Position numbers and translations under genes: made by a program. 14,597 nt of DNA. It comes from RYN-428 sp035695715. Lineage in GTDB: Bacteria > Planctomycetota > Phycisphaerae > Tepidisphaerales > Tepidisphaeraceae. The stretch is from NCBI GenBank assembly GCA_035695715.1, contig DASRRM010000109.1, positions 1-14,597 of the forward strand. Reading direction: 5' to 3'. The notes under the pieces were generated by a model. It made no database searches. It was given only the letters and a program-made list of their open reading frames with translations, and was not told where the DNA came from. Positions within the stretch are counted from its first letter, which is position 1, and the number at the start of each line of letters is the position of its first letter. Shown piece after piece: positions 6,738 to 14,191 of this stretch.

Positions 6738-8175
6738 GCCACAAGTGCCACTCGATGCCGCTGCGGCGGCCGACGAGAAGCGTTCGCGCGAGCTTTACGA
6801 GGCGTCGCAGACATTTCTGCTGCGCATGCCGGATCGGCGCGTCATGTGGCTGCGCGTTGTCACCGTGGTGTTGGTGCTGGGGCTATTTTTCATTGGTATT
6901 CCGTTGATGACGGCGTGCGGAATCGTGCCGGATTACAAGCTCAACATACTTGGCAAATATCTTTGCTTTGCCATCGTCGCGTTGGGGATTGATCTCATCT
7001 GGGGCTACACGGGACTGTTGTCGCTTTGCCAGGCCTTATTCTTCGCCCTGGGCGGATACGCGATGGCCATGCATCTGAGCCTGAAGGAAGGCGGCGGGGA
7101 CGTTCGCCCGGAATACAACAACATCCCGCAGTTCATGTTCTTCAATAACGTGCATGACCTGCCCGGCTTCTGGAAGCCTTTTGCCTCGATGCCGTTTGCC
7201 ATTCTGGCGGGATTGCTGGTCCCGGCGGCGGTGGCCGCTCTATTCGGTTTCTTCATTCTTCGCAGTAGGGTGCGTGGCGTCTATTTTTCGATCGTGACGC
7301 AGGCGTTGGCCGCCGCCGCCTGGCTTCTCATCAGCCGAAACGAAATGCTGCTGGGCGGCACCAACGGCCTGACCAATTTTTACAAGCCGATGATCCAGGC
7401 GCGGGGGTGGATCATCGGCCTGTACTTGCTCACGATGACGGTGCTGGTCCTGGCATATCTGTTCTGTCGGATGCTGGTAAAATCGCGCCTGGGGCGCGTG
7501 CTGATTGCGGTGCGCGACAAGGAAACGCGCCTCTACTTCGCCGGCTACAAGCCTTACGCGTTCAAGGTCTTCGCCTTTTCAATCGGGGCGATGCTGGCGG
7601 GCGTCGGCGGAATGCTCTACTCGCCGCAGGTCGGCATCATCACGCCGCAAAATATGAACGTGGAGGCGTCCATCTTCCTGGTGGTCATGGTGGCGCTGGG
7701 CGGGCGCGGGCGGCTCTGGGGGGCAATCTTCGGCGCGCTGCTGCTGTCCGTTGTTATGTCGGTCGTCAGCTCTGACTTGCCGAATTCGCTGCTACTCGTC
7801 GAGGGGTTGATCGCCGTCGTCGTCGTGCTTTTCTTTCCCGACGGTTTTGCGGGTCTGTGGGACACGATGGAACGGCAGTTGGCAGGCAATGAGGGCGTCG
7901 GCAAGGCCATGCTGACCGGCTTGCCGGTCGTGACCGTCGCCATTTACATTCTTGCCGAAGTGCTCGGCCTGATGCCGCTTCTCTTGCAAAGTTCGTTTAT
8001 CGATATCCCTTTGAAGTTCTGGTTATTGGTCGCGATTCTGGCGGCGGCCGGCCTGCTTCAATGGAACAATCGACGCGATGCCGCCAACAAGGCGCGAGCG
8101 CGCGGATTCGACGTGGCCCTTCTTTCCCAGGCGGTCACACCCGACGTAGCCGCCGGTGTGAAGGGAGGCGCGTGA
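6730..8175 (+). CDS. urtC: Urea ABC transporter permease UrtC, with C-terminal extension
   Basis: Second inner-membrane permease of the urea importer (LivM-like). 481 residues against the usual 350-390. About 40 charged N-terminal residues precede the first membrane segment (MWLRVVTVVLVLGLFFIGIP). The core shows KYLCFAIVALGIDLIWGYTG, LLSLCQALFFALGGYAMAMH, SRVRGVYFSIVTQALAAA, LLGGTNGLTNF, RLGRVLIAVRDKETR and VALGGRGRLWGA, all typical of UrtC. The family usually ends soon after the FFPDGFAGLW position (about 375). Here about 105 more residues follow, with two hydrophobic segments (about 395-421 and 430-446) and a basic tail. The ATG overlaps urtB by 8 nt and has a GGGGAGG-type ribosome binding site just upstream. 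The stop overlaps the urtD ATG (TGATG). Confidence 0.96.
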   Translation: MPEPQVPLDAAAAADEKRSRELYEASQTFLLRMPDRRVMWLRVVTVVLVLGLFFIGIPLMTACGIVPDYKLNILGKYLCFAIVALGIDLIWGYTGLLSLCQALFFALGGYAMAMHLSLKEGGGDVRPEYNNIPQFMFFNNVHDLPGFWKPFASMPFAILAGLLVPAAVAALFGFFILRSRVRGVYFSIVTQALAAAAWLLISRNEMLLGGTNGLTNFYKPMIQARGWIIGLYLLTMTVLVLAYLFCRMLVKSRLGRVLIAVRDKETRLYFAGYKPYAFKVFAFSIGAMLAGVGGMLYSPQVGIITPQNMNVEASIFLVVMVALGGRGRLWGAIFGALLLSVVMSVVSSDLPNSLLLVEGLIAVVVVLFFPDGFAGLWDTMERQLAGNEGVGKAMLTGLPVVTVAIYILAEVLGLMPLLLQSSFIDIPLKFWLLVAILAAAGLLQWNNRRDAANKARARGFDVALLSQAVTPDVAAGVKGGA

Positions 8176-8942
8176 TGCTCGCTCCCGCATCAGGTGCCGG
8201 CCCAGGCGCGCCGTCGATGGTCGCGCTCAAGGAGGTCTTGGTTTCGTTTGATGGCTTCAAGGCCTTGAACATCAACGCGTTTTCGGTTGCACATAACGAG
8301 CTGCGCGTGGTGATCGGTCCCAATGGCGCCGGCAAAACCACGCTCTGTGACGTGATCAGCGGGAAAACCCGCGTTACCAGCGGCAAGGTCCACGTTGATG
8401 GCATCGATGTCACTCACAAATCCGACGTGGGAATCGCCCGAATCGGCGTGGGACGAAAATTCCAAACCCCGACGGTCTTCGACAGCCTGACCGTCTACGA
8501 AAACATGGAACTTGCCCTGCCCGGCCGCCGGAACGTCTGGAAGAATTTGCTCGGATCGGAAAGCTACGAGCAGCGCATGGCCATCCTCAACATCCTCCAG
8601 CGCGTTCACCTGCTCCCGGACATCAACACCCCGGCGAAGTATCTCAGCCACGGCCAGCGCCAGTGGCTCGAAATCAGCATGTTGATCGTCGCGGAGCCCA
8701 AATTGCTGCTGGTCGATGAGCCGGCGGCTGGATTGACCGACAAGGAAACCGAGCTCACCGCTGAGCTTCTCCTTGAGTTGAAAGGCCATCACACCCTCAT
8801 CGTCATCGAGCACGACATGGATTTCGTCCGCCGATTGAATTCCCGGGTCACGGTGTTGAATGAAGGCCAGACGTTGGCAGAGGGCTCCATGGACGAGGTG
8901 CAGAAACATCCGGATGTGATCGAAGCGTACCTGGGTCGATAG
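8175..8942 (+). CDS. urtD: Urea ABC transporter ATP-binding protein UrtD
   Basis: Cytoplasmic ATPase that pairs with UrtE to drive the importer. 255 residues. Walker A GPNGAGKTT at about 48-56; the UrtD-specific signature LSHGQRQWLE at 157-166, with LSHGQ where most ABC proteins have LSGGQ, as known for UrtD; Walker B LLLVDEP with Asp181 and Glu182; H-loop His213 in VIEHDM. The GVGRKFQTPTVFDSLTVYEN segment is the Q-loop region of the LivG/UrtD group. Start: the ATG at 8175 overlaps the urtC stop by one base and has AGGGAGG at 8162-8168. It is directly preceded by an in-frame GTG, so initiation one codon earlier cannot be excluded. All catalytic residues are present. Confidence 0.97.
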   Translation: MLAPASGAGPGAPSMVALKEVLVSFDGFKALNINAFSVAHNELRVVIGPNGAGKTTLCDVISGKTRVTSGKVHVDGIDVTHKSDVGIARIGVGRKFQTPTVFDSLTVYENMELALPGRRNVWKNLLGSESYEQRMAILNILQRVHLLPDINTPAKYLSHGQRQWLEISMLIVAEPKLLLVDEPAAGLTDKETELTAELLLELKGHHTLIVIEHDMDFVRRLNSRVTVLNEGQTLAEGSMDEVQKHPDVIEAYLGR

Positions 8943-8974
8943 CGTTCTGGAGGCGATTGCGGTTCGAGACGCCT

Positions 8975-9667
8975 ATGTTATCCATCACCAACCTCTCATT
9001 CTCCTATGGCATGGTCCAGGCCCTTCGCGGCGTGAACATGATTATGCCAAAGGGCCAGGTCACCTGCGTGATGGGCCGCAACGGCGTGGGCAAAACCACT
9101 CTAATGAAGAATATCATGGGCTTGCTCTCGCACTCGGGCGGCAGCATTCAGCTCGACGGGACCGAAGTTGGGAAACTGGCGGCGAATCGCCGCGCGCGGG
9201 CGGGAATCGCGCTGGTTCCACAGGGGCGTCAAATCTTTCCAAAGCTGTCCATCTTGGAAAACATTCGCATCGGCCTTCAGGCCAGGACCGATGGCCGAAA
9301 ATCCATTCCGGAAGACGTCTTCGACCTCTTTCCCGTCCTCAAGACAATGTCAAAACGAATGGGCGGGGATCTTTCCGGCGGGCAGCAACAGCAATTGGCC
9401 CTGGCTCGCGCTCTCGTCGGCGAGCCAAAGGTTCTTCTTCTCGATGAGCCAACCGAGGGAATCCAGCCCAATGTCATCCAGCAAATTGGCGTGGTTCTTC
9501 GCAAGCTGGTCGAGCGCGGAATGACCATCGTGCTGGTCGAGCAATACCTCGATTTCGTCCGCGAATTCGGCCATGGGTTTTACATCATGAATCGCGGCAG
9601 CGTCGTGGCCGAGGGAAATGCATCGACGCTCGATCCCGAGCTTGTCAACCAACACCTGAGCGTATAG
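8975..9667 (+). CDS. urtE: Urea ABC transporter ATP-binding protein UrtE
   Basis: Second ATPase subunit, partner of UrtD. 230 residues, as expected. It begins MLSITNLSFSYGMVQALRGV, the normal UrtE/LivF start. Walker A GRNGVGKTT, signature LSGGQQQQLALARAL, Walker B VLLLDEPTEGI, then IVLVEQYLDF, where Gln replaces the H-loop histidine, a usual trait of this subfamily. Start uncertainty: the ATG at 8975 matches homologues but has only a weak GAG upstream, whereas a good GGAGG (8949-8953) stands 3 nt before an in-frame TTG at 8957, closer than usual. I prefer the ATG. The gap to urtD is 32 nt, and ureD follows 12 nt after the stop. Confidence 0.96.
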   Translation: MLSITNLSFSYGMVQALRGVNMIMPKGQVTCVMGRNGVGKTTLMKNIMGLLSHSGGSIQLDGTEVGKLAANRRARAGIALVPQGRQIFPKLSILENIRIGLQARTDGRKSIPEDVFDLFPVLKTMSKRMGGDLSGGQQQQLALARALVGEPKVLLLDEPTEGIQPNVIQQIGVVLRKLVERGMTIVLVEQYLDFVREFGHGFYIMNRGSVVAEGNASTLDPELVNQHLSV

Positions 9668-9679
9668 CGGAGCGAAAGT

Positions 9680-10573
9680 TTGCCATTGGCGCGCATTCTC
9701 GGCGATGATCCGTGTGTGGCGATTCCGCGTGCATCGAATTTTCCTGCGCCGGCTTTGAGCGCCGGCCAGGGTTTGCTGGAAGTCGAAAAAGTAAACGGCC
9801 GAAGCGCGGCGACGCGGGTGATGGCTCGTTCCCCGCTGCGAATTCTCACGCCGCGAAATTGTCCGGGCAACGCCGCCTGGGTCTTTACCAGCACATTTGG
9901 CGGCGGCCTGGTAAGCGGCGATCACGCCGACCTCCAGGCGCGCATCGGCGTTGGCGCGCGTTGCGTGCTGGCAACGCAATCGTCCACGAAGGTCTTTCGC
10001 TCGAAAACGGCCGAAATAACGCGGCAGACCCTCAGCGTTAGCATCGCCGCGGCGGGAGTTTGCGCGATTCTGCCCGACCCCGTGACGTGTTACGCCGGCG
10101 CCAGCTTCGAGCAGCGCATGCGGATTGACCTCGACGCATCGGCATCGCTGGTGCTGGTGGACTGGCTCACCAGCGGACGCAAGGCGCGCGGAGAGCGATG
10201 GGCGTTGGCACGATATGCTTCGCGAATCGAGGCGGCGGTTGGCTCGAAACTCGCTTTCCGCGACGCGATTTTGCTCGATCGCGATCCCGGCCCGATCGAT
10301 GGCTTGCATCGAATGGGCCGGTATGATTGTTTCGGACTCATGCTGATGCTCGGGCCGGCCGTTGCTGCGACTGCCGAGGGAATCGTATCGTGGGACGCCG
10401 GCCAACCGATCCATCGCGGGCAGGACGTGATATTCTCCATCAGCCCATTGGCCGGGGGCGCAGTGATTCGCGTTGCCGGCACGGAAACCGAAGCAGTCGG
10501 CCAATGGATTCGCCAGCGTCTCGGATTTCTCGGCGCGTTGCTTGGGGCCGATCCCTGGTCGCGTAAGTGGTGA
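9680..10573 (+). CDS. ureD: Urease accessory protein UreD (UreH)
   Basis: UreD is the scaffold that binds urease apoprotein and recruits UreF and UreG, forming a nickel tunnel. 297 residues, within the family range. Recognisable stretches are SPLRILTPRNC near the N-terminus, TSTFGGGLVSGDHADLQARI (usually TxGGGLVxGD), CVLATQSSTKVFRS, CAILPDPVTCYAGASFEQRM, LVDWLTSGRKARGERW and a late LDRDPG. These leave little doubt. The start is a TTG at 9680 with GGAG at 9669-9672 (7-nt spacing); no ATG occurs before the conserved region. It lies 12 nt after urtE and 28 nt before ureAB, so it belongs to the same transcription unit as the transporter. Confidence 0.94.
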   Translation: MPLARILGDDPCVAIPRASNFPAPALSAGQGLLEVEKVNGRSAATRVMARSPLRILTPRNCPGNAAWVFTSTFGGGLVSGDHADLQARIGVGARCVLATQSSTKVFRSKTAEITRQTLSVSIAAAGVCAILPDPVTCYAGASFEQRMRIDLDASASLVLVDWLTSGRKARGERWALARYASRIEAAVGSKLAFRDAILLDRDPGPIDGLHRMGRYDCFGLMLMLGPAVAATAEGIVSWDAGQPIHRGQDVIFSISPLAGGAVIRVAGTETEAVGQWIRQRLGFLGALLGADPWSRKW

Positions 10574-10601
10574 GGCGCATCGTGCTTGTTCGGAGTGTTC
10601 C

Positions 10602-11366
10602 ATGCATCTTTCCCCGCGTGATATTGACAAGCTTCTGCTTCATAATGCCGGGTTTCTTGCCCAGAAACGGCTGGCGCGCGGGGTCCGCCTGAACTATCCC
10701 GAATCAGTCGCCCTCATCGCCGCCGTCGTTCTGGAATTCATTCGCGACGGACGCAGCGTTGCCGAATTGATGGACCTGGGCCGGCGATTGCTCGGACGCC
10801 GGCAGGTTCTTTCCGGCGTGCCGGAGATGATTGCCGAGGTGCAGGTCGAAGGAACGTTTCCCGATGGAACAAAACTGGTAACCGTGCATCACCCGGTGAG
10901 CGCCGAGGATGGCGATCTGTCGCTGGCGCTGCATGGCAGCTTTCTCCCTGTCCCCAATCCGGCTCTCTTCGCGGCCGAGGCATCCGAGCCTCTGCCGGGC
11001 GGATATGAGACCGTCCCCGGCGATTTGGAGCTGAATTCCGGACGCGCCGCCGTCGCCCTTTCGGTGACAAATCTGGGCGACCGTCCGATTCAGGTTGGCA
11101 GTCATTATCATTTCATCGAAACCAACGCCGCATTGAAATTCGATCGCGCCAAGGCCTATGGAAAACGCCTGGATATTCCCGCCGGAACTGCGGTACGATT
11201 TGAGCCGGGCGATTCCAAGACGGTCCACCTCGTGGATATCGCCGGCCATCGCGTCATTCGCGGCGGGAATAATCTGGCCGACGGCGCGGTGAGTGATGCG
11301 GGGCTGACCGAAGCGATGAAGCGCGTGAGCGAGCAGAAATTCGCGAATGAAGTTTCAGGAACGTAA
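10602..11366 (+). CDS. ureAB: Urease gamma-beta subunit fusion (UreA-UreB)
   Basis: Structural urease subunit with gamma and beta chains in one 254-residue polypeptide. Residues 1-100 are UreA: MHLSPRDIDKLLLHNAGFLA, RLARGVRLNYPESVALIA, then SGVPEMIAEVQVEGTFPDGT and VHHPV. A linker of about 30 residues follows, then UreB from about 132: PGDLELNSGR, VTNLGDRPIQVGSHYHFIE, RAKAYGKRLDIPAGTAVRFE and HRVIRGGN. Fused gamma-beta chains are well known from Helicobacter; most bacteria have separate ureA and ureB. The ATG at 10602 has GGAG at 10592-10595. There is no frameshift or stop between the two domains, so this is a real fusion. Together with UreC it makes the enzyme core, but a 755-bp interval with repeats and a lipoprotein gene separates it from ureC. 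Confidence 0.97.
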   Translation: MHLSPRDIDKLLLHNAGFLAQKRLARGVRLNYPESVALIAAVVLEFIRDGRSVAELMDLGRRLLGRRQVLSGVPEMIAEVQVEGTFPDGTKLVTVHHPVSAEDGDLSLALHGSFLPVPNPALFAAEASEPLPGGYETVPGDLELNSGRAAVALSVTNLGDRPIQVGSHYHFIETNAALKFDRAKAYGKRLDIPAGTAVRFEPGDSKTVHLVDIAGHRVIRGGNNLADGAVSDAGLTEAMKRVSEQKFANEVSGT

Positions 11367-11438
11367 CTGACGCGTCGCGGGCTGCCCCCTGATACACCCC
11401 GCCGCATGAAGTTGTCCGATTTCTCGGTCTAATGGATT

Positions 11439-11625
11439 CGTCATCCCGAGGTACTCCGAAGGATCTTGCTTCCCTTCGCGCACCGGCTGGATCCTTCGGA
11501 GTACCTGCTCTGGAAATGTAGGGCGGGCACTGCCCGCCAACACCGTGCTCGGCGGGGAGTGCCCGCCCTACGTGAGTTTCATGCGTAGCGGGCGCGGCGC
11601 AGCCGCTTGAGGACTCAGGATGACG
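11439..11625. repeat. Second copy of the palindromic repeat, interrupted in its right arm
   Basis: The left arm (11439-11466) matches the urtA-side copy at 27 of 28 bases. The right arm starts at 11489 and follows that copy to GTACCT at 11506. It breaks off there and resumes as CTCAGGATGACG at 11614-11625. The interruption is about 107-109 bp, and CT occurs on both sides of it, which could be a 2-bp duplication. The inserted stretch contains a different palindrome (11518-11571). Recombination between repeat variants is an alternative explanation to insertion. Confidence 0.75.
11518..11571. repeat. Palindrome nested inside the interrupted repeat
   Basis: Arms 11518-11538 and 11551-11571 (21 bp each) pair at 20 of 21 positions; the only mismatch is in the inner half. 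The loop is 12 nt (AACACCGTGCTC). The outer part reads GTAGGGCGGGCAC and its complement. The sequence differs from the surrounding repeat family, so two palindromic families are stacked here. No T tract follows. It may be a dispersed genomic repeat, but only one copy lies in this window. Confidence 0.7.
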
Positions 11626-11719
11626 ATTGCCCCATTTCGGACATTCTCACGCGGCGAGTGCGTGGGGGAACGCGAACGCGGGACCGACGAAATTTGGAGA
11701 CGAAAGATTTGAGGGAACC

Positions 11720-12025
11720 ATGGCCACGATAAAGAACCGCCTATCGCCGTTAATTTTTGCCGCTGCCGCATGCGCGTTGTTTGCATTCGGGTGCCAGGAG
11801 CCTAATTATCGCAATGAGGTTTCGACCAACGCCCAGGGCGCGGTCGAAGTGCATCGTGTTGCAAAGGATGCTCCGCCGCACGAACCCGCCGCAAATCCGA
11901 CCGCCAGGACCGATCCGACGACCGAGCAGCGCTTGGCCGCATTGGAAGCACAAGTCCTGGAACTGAGAGCCGAGGTTTCCCGCCTCAATTCCGGGAAGTT
12001 GCAAAAGCCGGCGACCAGCCCCTGA
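11720..12025 (+). CDS. Small predicted lipoprotein with C-terminal coiled coil, between ureAB and ureC
   Basis: 101 residues. A signal MATIKNRLSPLIFAAAACALFAFGC ends in a lipobox (AFGC, Cys25). It is followed by a hydrophilic, Pro-rich middle. A short coiled-coil-like helix at about 73-93 (EQRLAALEAQVLELRAEVSR) has Leu/Val at heptad spacing. That architecture suggests an anchored oligomerising protein in the periplasm, something like a very small Lpp-style tether. The ATG at 11720 has GAGGGA at 11711-11716; the longer frame from 11627 would put the signal inside the protein. The gene sits after the stacked palindromes and 96 nt before ureC. I recognise no family. It is not similar in sequence to the other small lipoprotein. 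Functional link to urease unknown. Confidence 0.75.
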   Translation: MATIKNRLSPLIFAAAACALFAFGCQEPNYRNEVSTNAQGAVEVHRVAKDAPPHEPAANPTARTDPTTEQRLAALEAQVLELRAEVSRLNSGKLQKPATSP

Positions 12026-12121
12026 GGCGTGTGGCGCTTGATTCTTGGCGAAGCGCCGCAATCAGCCGGTGGAGCAAACATTCATTCTTGTCTGCTTCGA
12101 ATATTCGAGCGGGTAATCAAC

Positions 12122-13837
12122 ATGTCCCATCGCATTTCACGTTCGGCCTACGCCGACATCTACGGCCCCACGACCGGCGACAAAGTTCGTCTCGGCGATA
12201 CCTCGCTCGTGCTCCAGGTCGAGCGCGACTTTGCCGTCTACGGCGACGAGTGCAAATTTGGCGGCGGGAAAACCATTCGCGAAGGCATGGGGCAGGCCGC
12301 CGGCGTAGGTGAGGCCGACGCGCTCGATTGCGTCATCACCAACGCCCTGATCGTCGATTATACCGGCATCTACAAAGCCGACGTCGGCATCAAAAAGGGC
12401 CTGATTTCCGCCATCGGAAAAGCCGGCAATCCCGACGTCATGGCGGGTGTCGCGCAGGGGATGATCGTCGGCGTCACCACCGAAGTCATCGCCGGGGAGG
12501 GATTCATCCTCACCGCCGGTGGCATCGACTCGCACATCCATTTCATCTGCCCGCAGCAGGCGCACGAGGCAATTGCCGCCGGCCTGACAACGATGATCGG
12601 CGGCGGAACCGGACCCGCCACCGGCACCTGCGCCACCACCTGCACTCCCGGCTCGGCACACTTGCGCATGATGCTTCAGGCAACCGACGCGCTGCCGCTC
12701 AATTTTGGTTTCACCGGCAAAGGCAACACCTCCAAACCCGAAGGACTGGCAGAGCAAATCGCCGCCGGCGCGATCGGCCTCAAGCTTCATGAAGACTGGG
12801 GCACCTCGCCGGCCAGCATCGATTGTTGCCTGAGCGTGGCCGACCAATACGATGTGCAGGTGACGATTCACACCGACACGCTCAACGAAAGCGGCTTTGT
12901 CGAGGCATCGCTTGCCGCCTTCAAGGGCCGCACGATTCACACTTATCACACCGAAGGCGCCGGCGGCGGCCACGCGCCCGACATCATTCGCGTCTGCGGC
13001 GAGCCCAACGTGCTTCCTTCCTCGACCAATCCGACGCGCCCATTTACCGTCAATACACTCGACGAACATCTCGACATGCTGATGGTCTGTCATCACCTGG
13101 ACAGAAATCTCCCCGAGGACGTCGCCTTCGCCGAGAGCCGCATTCGCGGCGAAACCATTGCCGCCGAGGATATCCTGCACGACCTGGGCGCAATCAGCAT
13201 GATCAGCTCCGATTCGCAGGCGATGGGCCGGATCGGCGAAGTGATCACCCGCACCTGGCAGACCGCCCATAAGATGAAATCGCAGCGCGGCCCTTTGCCT
13301 CAGGAAACCGCAGGCAACGACAATTTTCGCATCCGCCGATACATCGCCAAGTACACGATCAACCCCGCCATCACCCACGGCGTCGGGCATCTCATCGGAT
13401 CGATCGAAGTCGGGAAGCTGGCGGACCTGGTTTTATGGCGTCCGGCGTTCTTCGGCATCAAACCGGAAATAGTCATCAAGGGCGGCATGATCGCCTGGTC
13501 GCAGATGGGCGATCCCAACGCTTCGATTCCCACGCCGCAACCGGTCTATATGCGCCCCATGTTTGCCAGCCACGGCAAAGCCGCCGGATCGGCCTGCTAC
13601 GCCTTTGTAAGCCAGGCCTCTCTCGACACCGGCGCCATTGCATCCTACGGCTTGACCAAGCTCCCCGCGGCAGTCCGCAATTGCCGCCAGCTCGGCAAAC
13701 GTGACATGAAGCTCAACGATGCAACCCCGCATATCACCGTGGATTCAGAAACCTATCACGTCACCGCCGACGGGGAAGCCTTGGTCTGCACCCCGGCTGA
13801 ATCGCTTCCGCTGGCGCAAAGGTACTGCCTCTTCTGA
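12122..13837 (+). CDS. ureC: Urease catalytic alpha subunit UreC
   Basis: Catalytic subunit that hydrolyses urea to ammonia and carbamate in the cytoplasm. 571 residues, standard for bacterial UreC, beginning SRSAYADIYGPTTGDKVRLG. All active-site residues are visible at an offset of +4 from Klebsiella numbering: His138 and His140 (GGIDSHIHFICPQ), Lys221 to be carbamylated and His223 (IGLKLHEDWG), His250 (VTIHTDTLNE), His276 (HTYHTEGAGGGHAPD), the flap Cys323-His324 (MVCHHLD), and Asp364 (ISSDSQAMGR). The frame is open back to 12029, but the ATG at 12122 is the family start; its ribosome binding site is weak. The leader 12026-12121 can form a small hairpin (12033-12039 with 12051-12057). Last gene of the series. 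No clear terminator follows. Confidence 0.99.
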   Translation: MSHRISRSAYADIYGPTTGDKVRLGDTSLVLQVERDFAVYGDECKFGGGKTIREGMGQAAGVGEADALDCVITNALIVDYTGIYKADVGIKKGLISAIGKAGNPDVMAGVAQGMIVGVTTEVIAGEGFILTAGGIDSHIHFICPQQAHEAIAAGLTTMIGGGTGPATGTCATTCTPGSAHLRMMLQATDALPLNFGFTGKGNTSKPEGLAEQIAAGAIGLKLHEDWGTSPASIDCCLSVADQYDVQVTIHTDTLNESGFVEASLAAFKGRTIHTYHTEGAGGGHAPDIIRVCGEPNVLPSSTNPTRPFTVNTLDEHLDMLMVCHHLDRNLPEDVAFAESRIRGETIAAEDILHDLGAISMISSDSQAMGRIGEVITRTWQTAHKMKSQRGPLPQETAGNDNFRIRRYIAKYTINPAITHGVGHLIGSIEVGKLADLVLWRPAFFGIKPEIVIKGGMIAWSQMGDPNASIPTPQPVYMRPMFASHGKAAGSACYAFVSQASLDTGAIASYGLTKLPAAVRNCRQLGKRDMKLNDATPHITVDSETYHVTADGEALVCTPAESLPLAQRYCLF

Positions 13838-14012
13838 TCCAATAAGCCGCACGTAATCGCCGAGGCATTGCTTTTCCAGCAACGACGAACCGCCTGACTG
13901 AACGGTCTTGGACGGCAAAACAGATTTGACTCCGATGCCAAGAACCGTTGTCGATGTACGCGAGTTTGGGGACACGTTTTTTGCGTTCGGAAACGGCCGC
14001 AAGTGCGACCAT
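13761..14012 (-). CDS. Possible small basic protein or gene remnant, convergent with ureC
   Basis: An 83-codon minus-strand frame starting MVALAAVSERKKRVPKLAYI. It is listed only because its ATG (14012) is preceded by a textbook GGAGG (complement of 14019-14023) at 6-nt spacing. The product is rich in Arg and Lys and shows no domain I recognise. It overlaps the 3' end of ureC by 77 nt, where its sequence is dictated by ureC. It may therefore be the 5' stump of a longer gene cut off when this junction formed, or a chance frame. Low confidence. Confidence 0.22.
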   Translation of the reverse strand: MVALAAVSERKKRVPKLAYIDNGSWHRSQICFAVQDRSVRRFVVAGKAMPRRLRAAYWIRRGSTFAPAEAIQPGCRPRLPRRR

Positions 14013-14066
14013 GACGGACCTCCAAACGAGGCTGTTTCGCAAGGGGATTTTTGGCCCGACGACGGT

Positions 14067-14103
14067 CGAAATGTAGTGCAGGAATCAGCCGAAATGTAGT
14101 GCA
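14067..14103. repeat. Direct repeat pair, left group of TGTAGTGC copies
   Basis: The 14-bp sequence CGAAATGTAGTGCA occurs at 14067-14080 and exactly again at 14090-14103, a 23-bp period. The second copy starts within an inverted repeat AGCCGAAA (14087-14094) / TTTCGGCT (14114-14121). The same core recurs three times to the right of the tRNA fragment. Confidence 0.75.
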
Positions 14104-14144
14104 AAACTAATTTTTTCGGCTAAAAACGATGAAAAGCGTACAGG

Positions 14145-14186
14145 TTGCCAACGTGAATGTCGAGGGTTCGACCCCCTTCACCCGCT
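14145..14186 (+). pseudogene. 3' half of tRNA-Gly(GCC), truncated
   Basis: It starts at the anticodon loop TTGCCAA (14145-14151, anticodon GCC). Then come the 3' anticodon stem CGTGA, variable loop ATGTC, T-arm GAGGG-TTCGACC-CCCTT (one G-T pair), acceptor 3' strand CACCCGC and discriminator T (14186). The matching 5' half is absent: the required acceptor strand GCGGGTG, the D-arm and the 5' anticodon stem TCACG are not in the bases upstream. CCA is not encoded. A terminator follows 5 nt later, as after genuine tRNA genes. A 3' tRNA half running from the anticodon loop is the classic footprint of tyrosine-recombinase integration. Confidence 0.8.
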
Positions 14187-14191
14187 TAATG

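Noticed and set aside
9350..10630. 426-codon minus-strand frame across urtE, ureD and the ureAB start
   Set aside because: Spans three well-identified plus-strand genes and their junctions, with no recognisable domain.
12137..13390. 417-codon minus-strand frame inside ureC
   Set aside because: Antisense shadow of ureC, typical of GC-rich coding DNA; all active-site motifs are on the plus strand.
14145..14186. Complete tRNA gene
   Set aside because: No complementary 5' acceptor strand (GCGGGTG), D-arm or 5' anticodon stem is present upstream.
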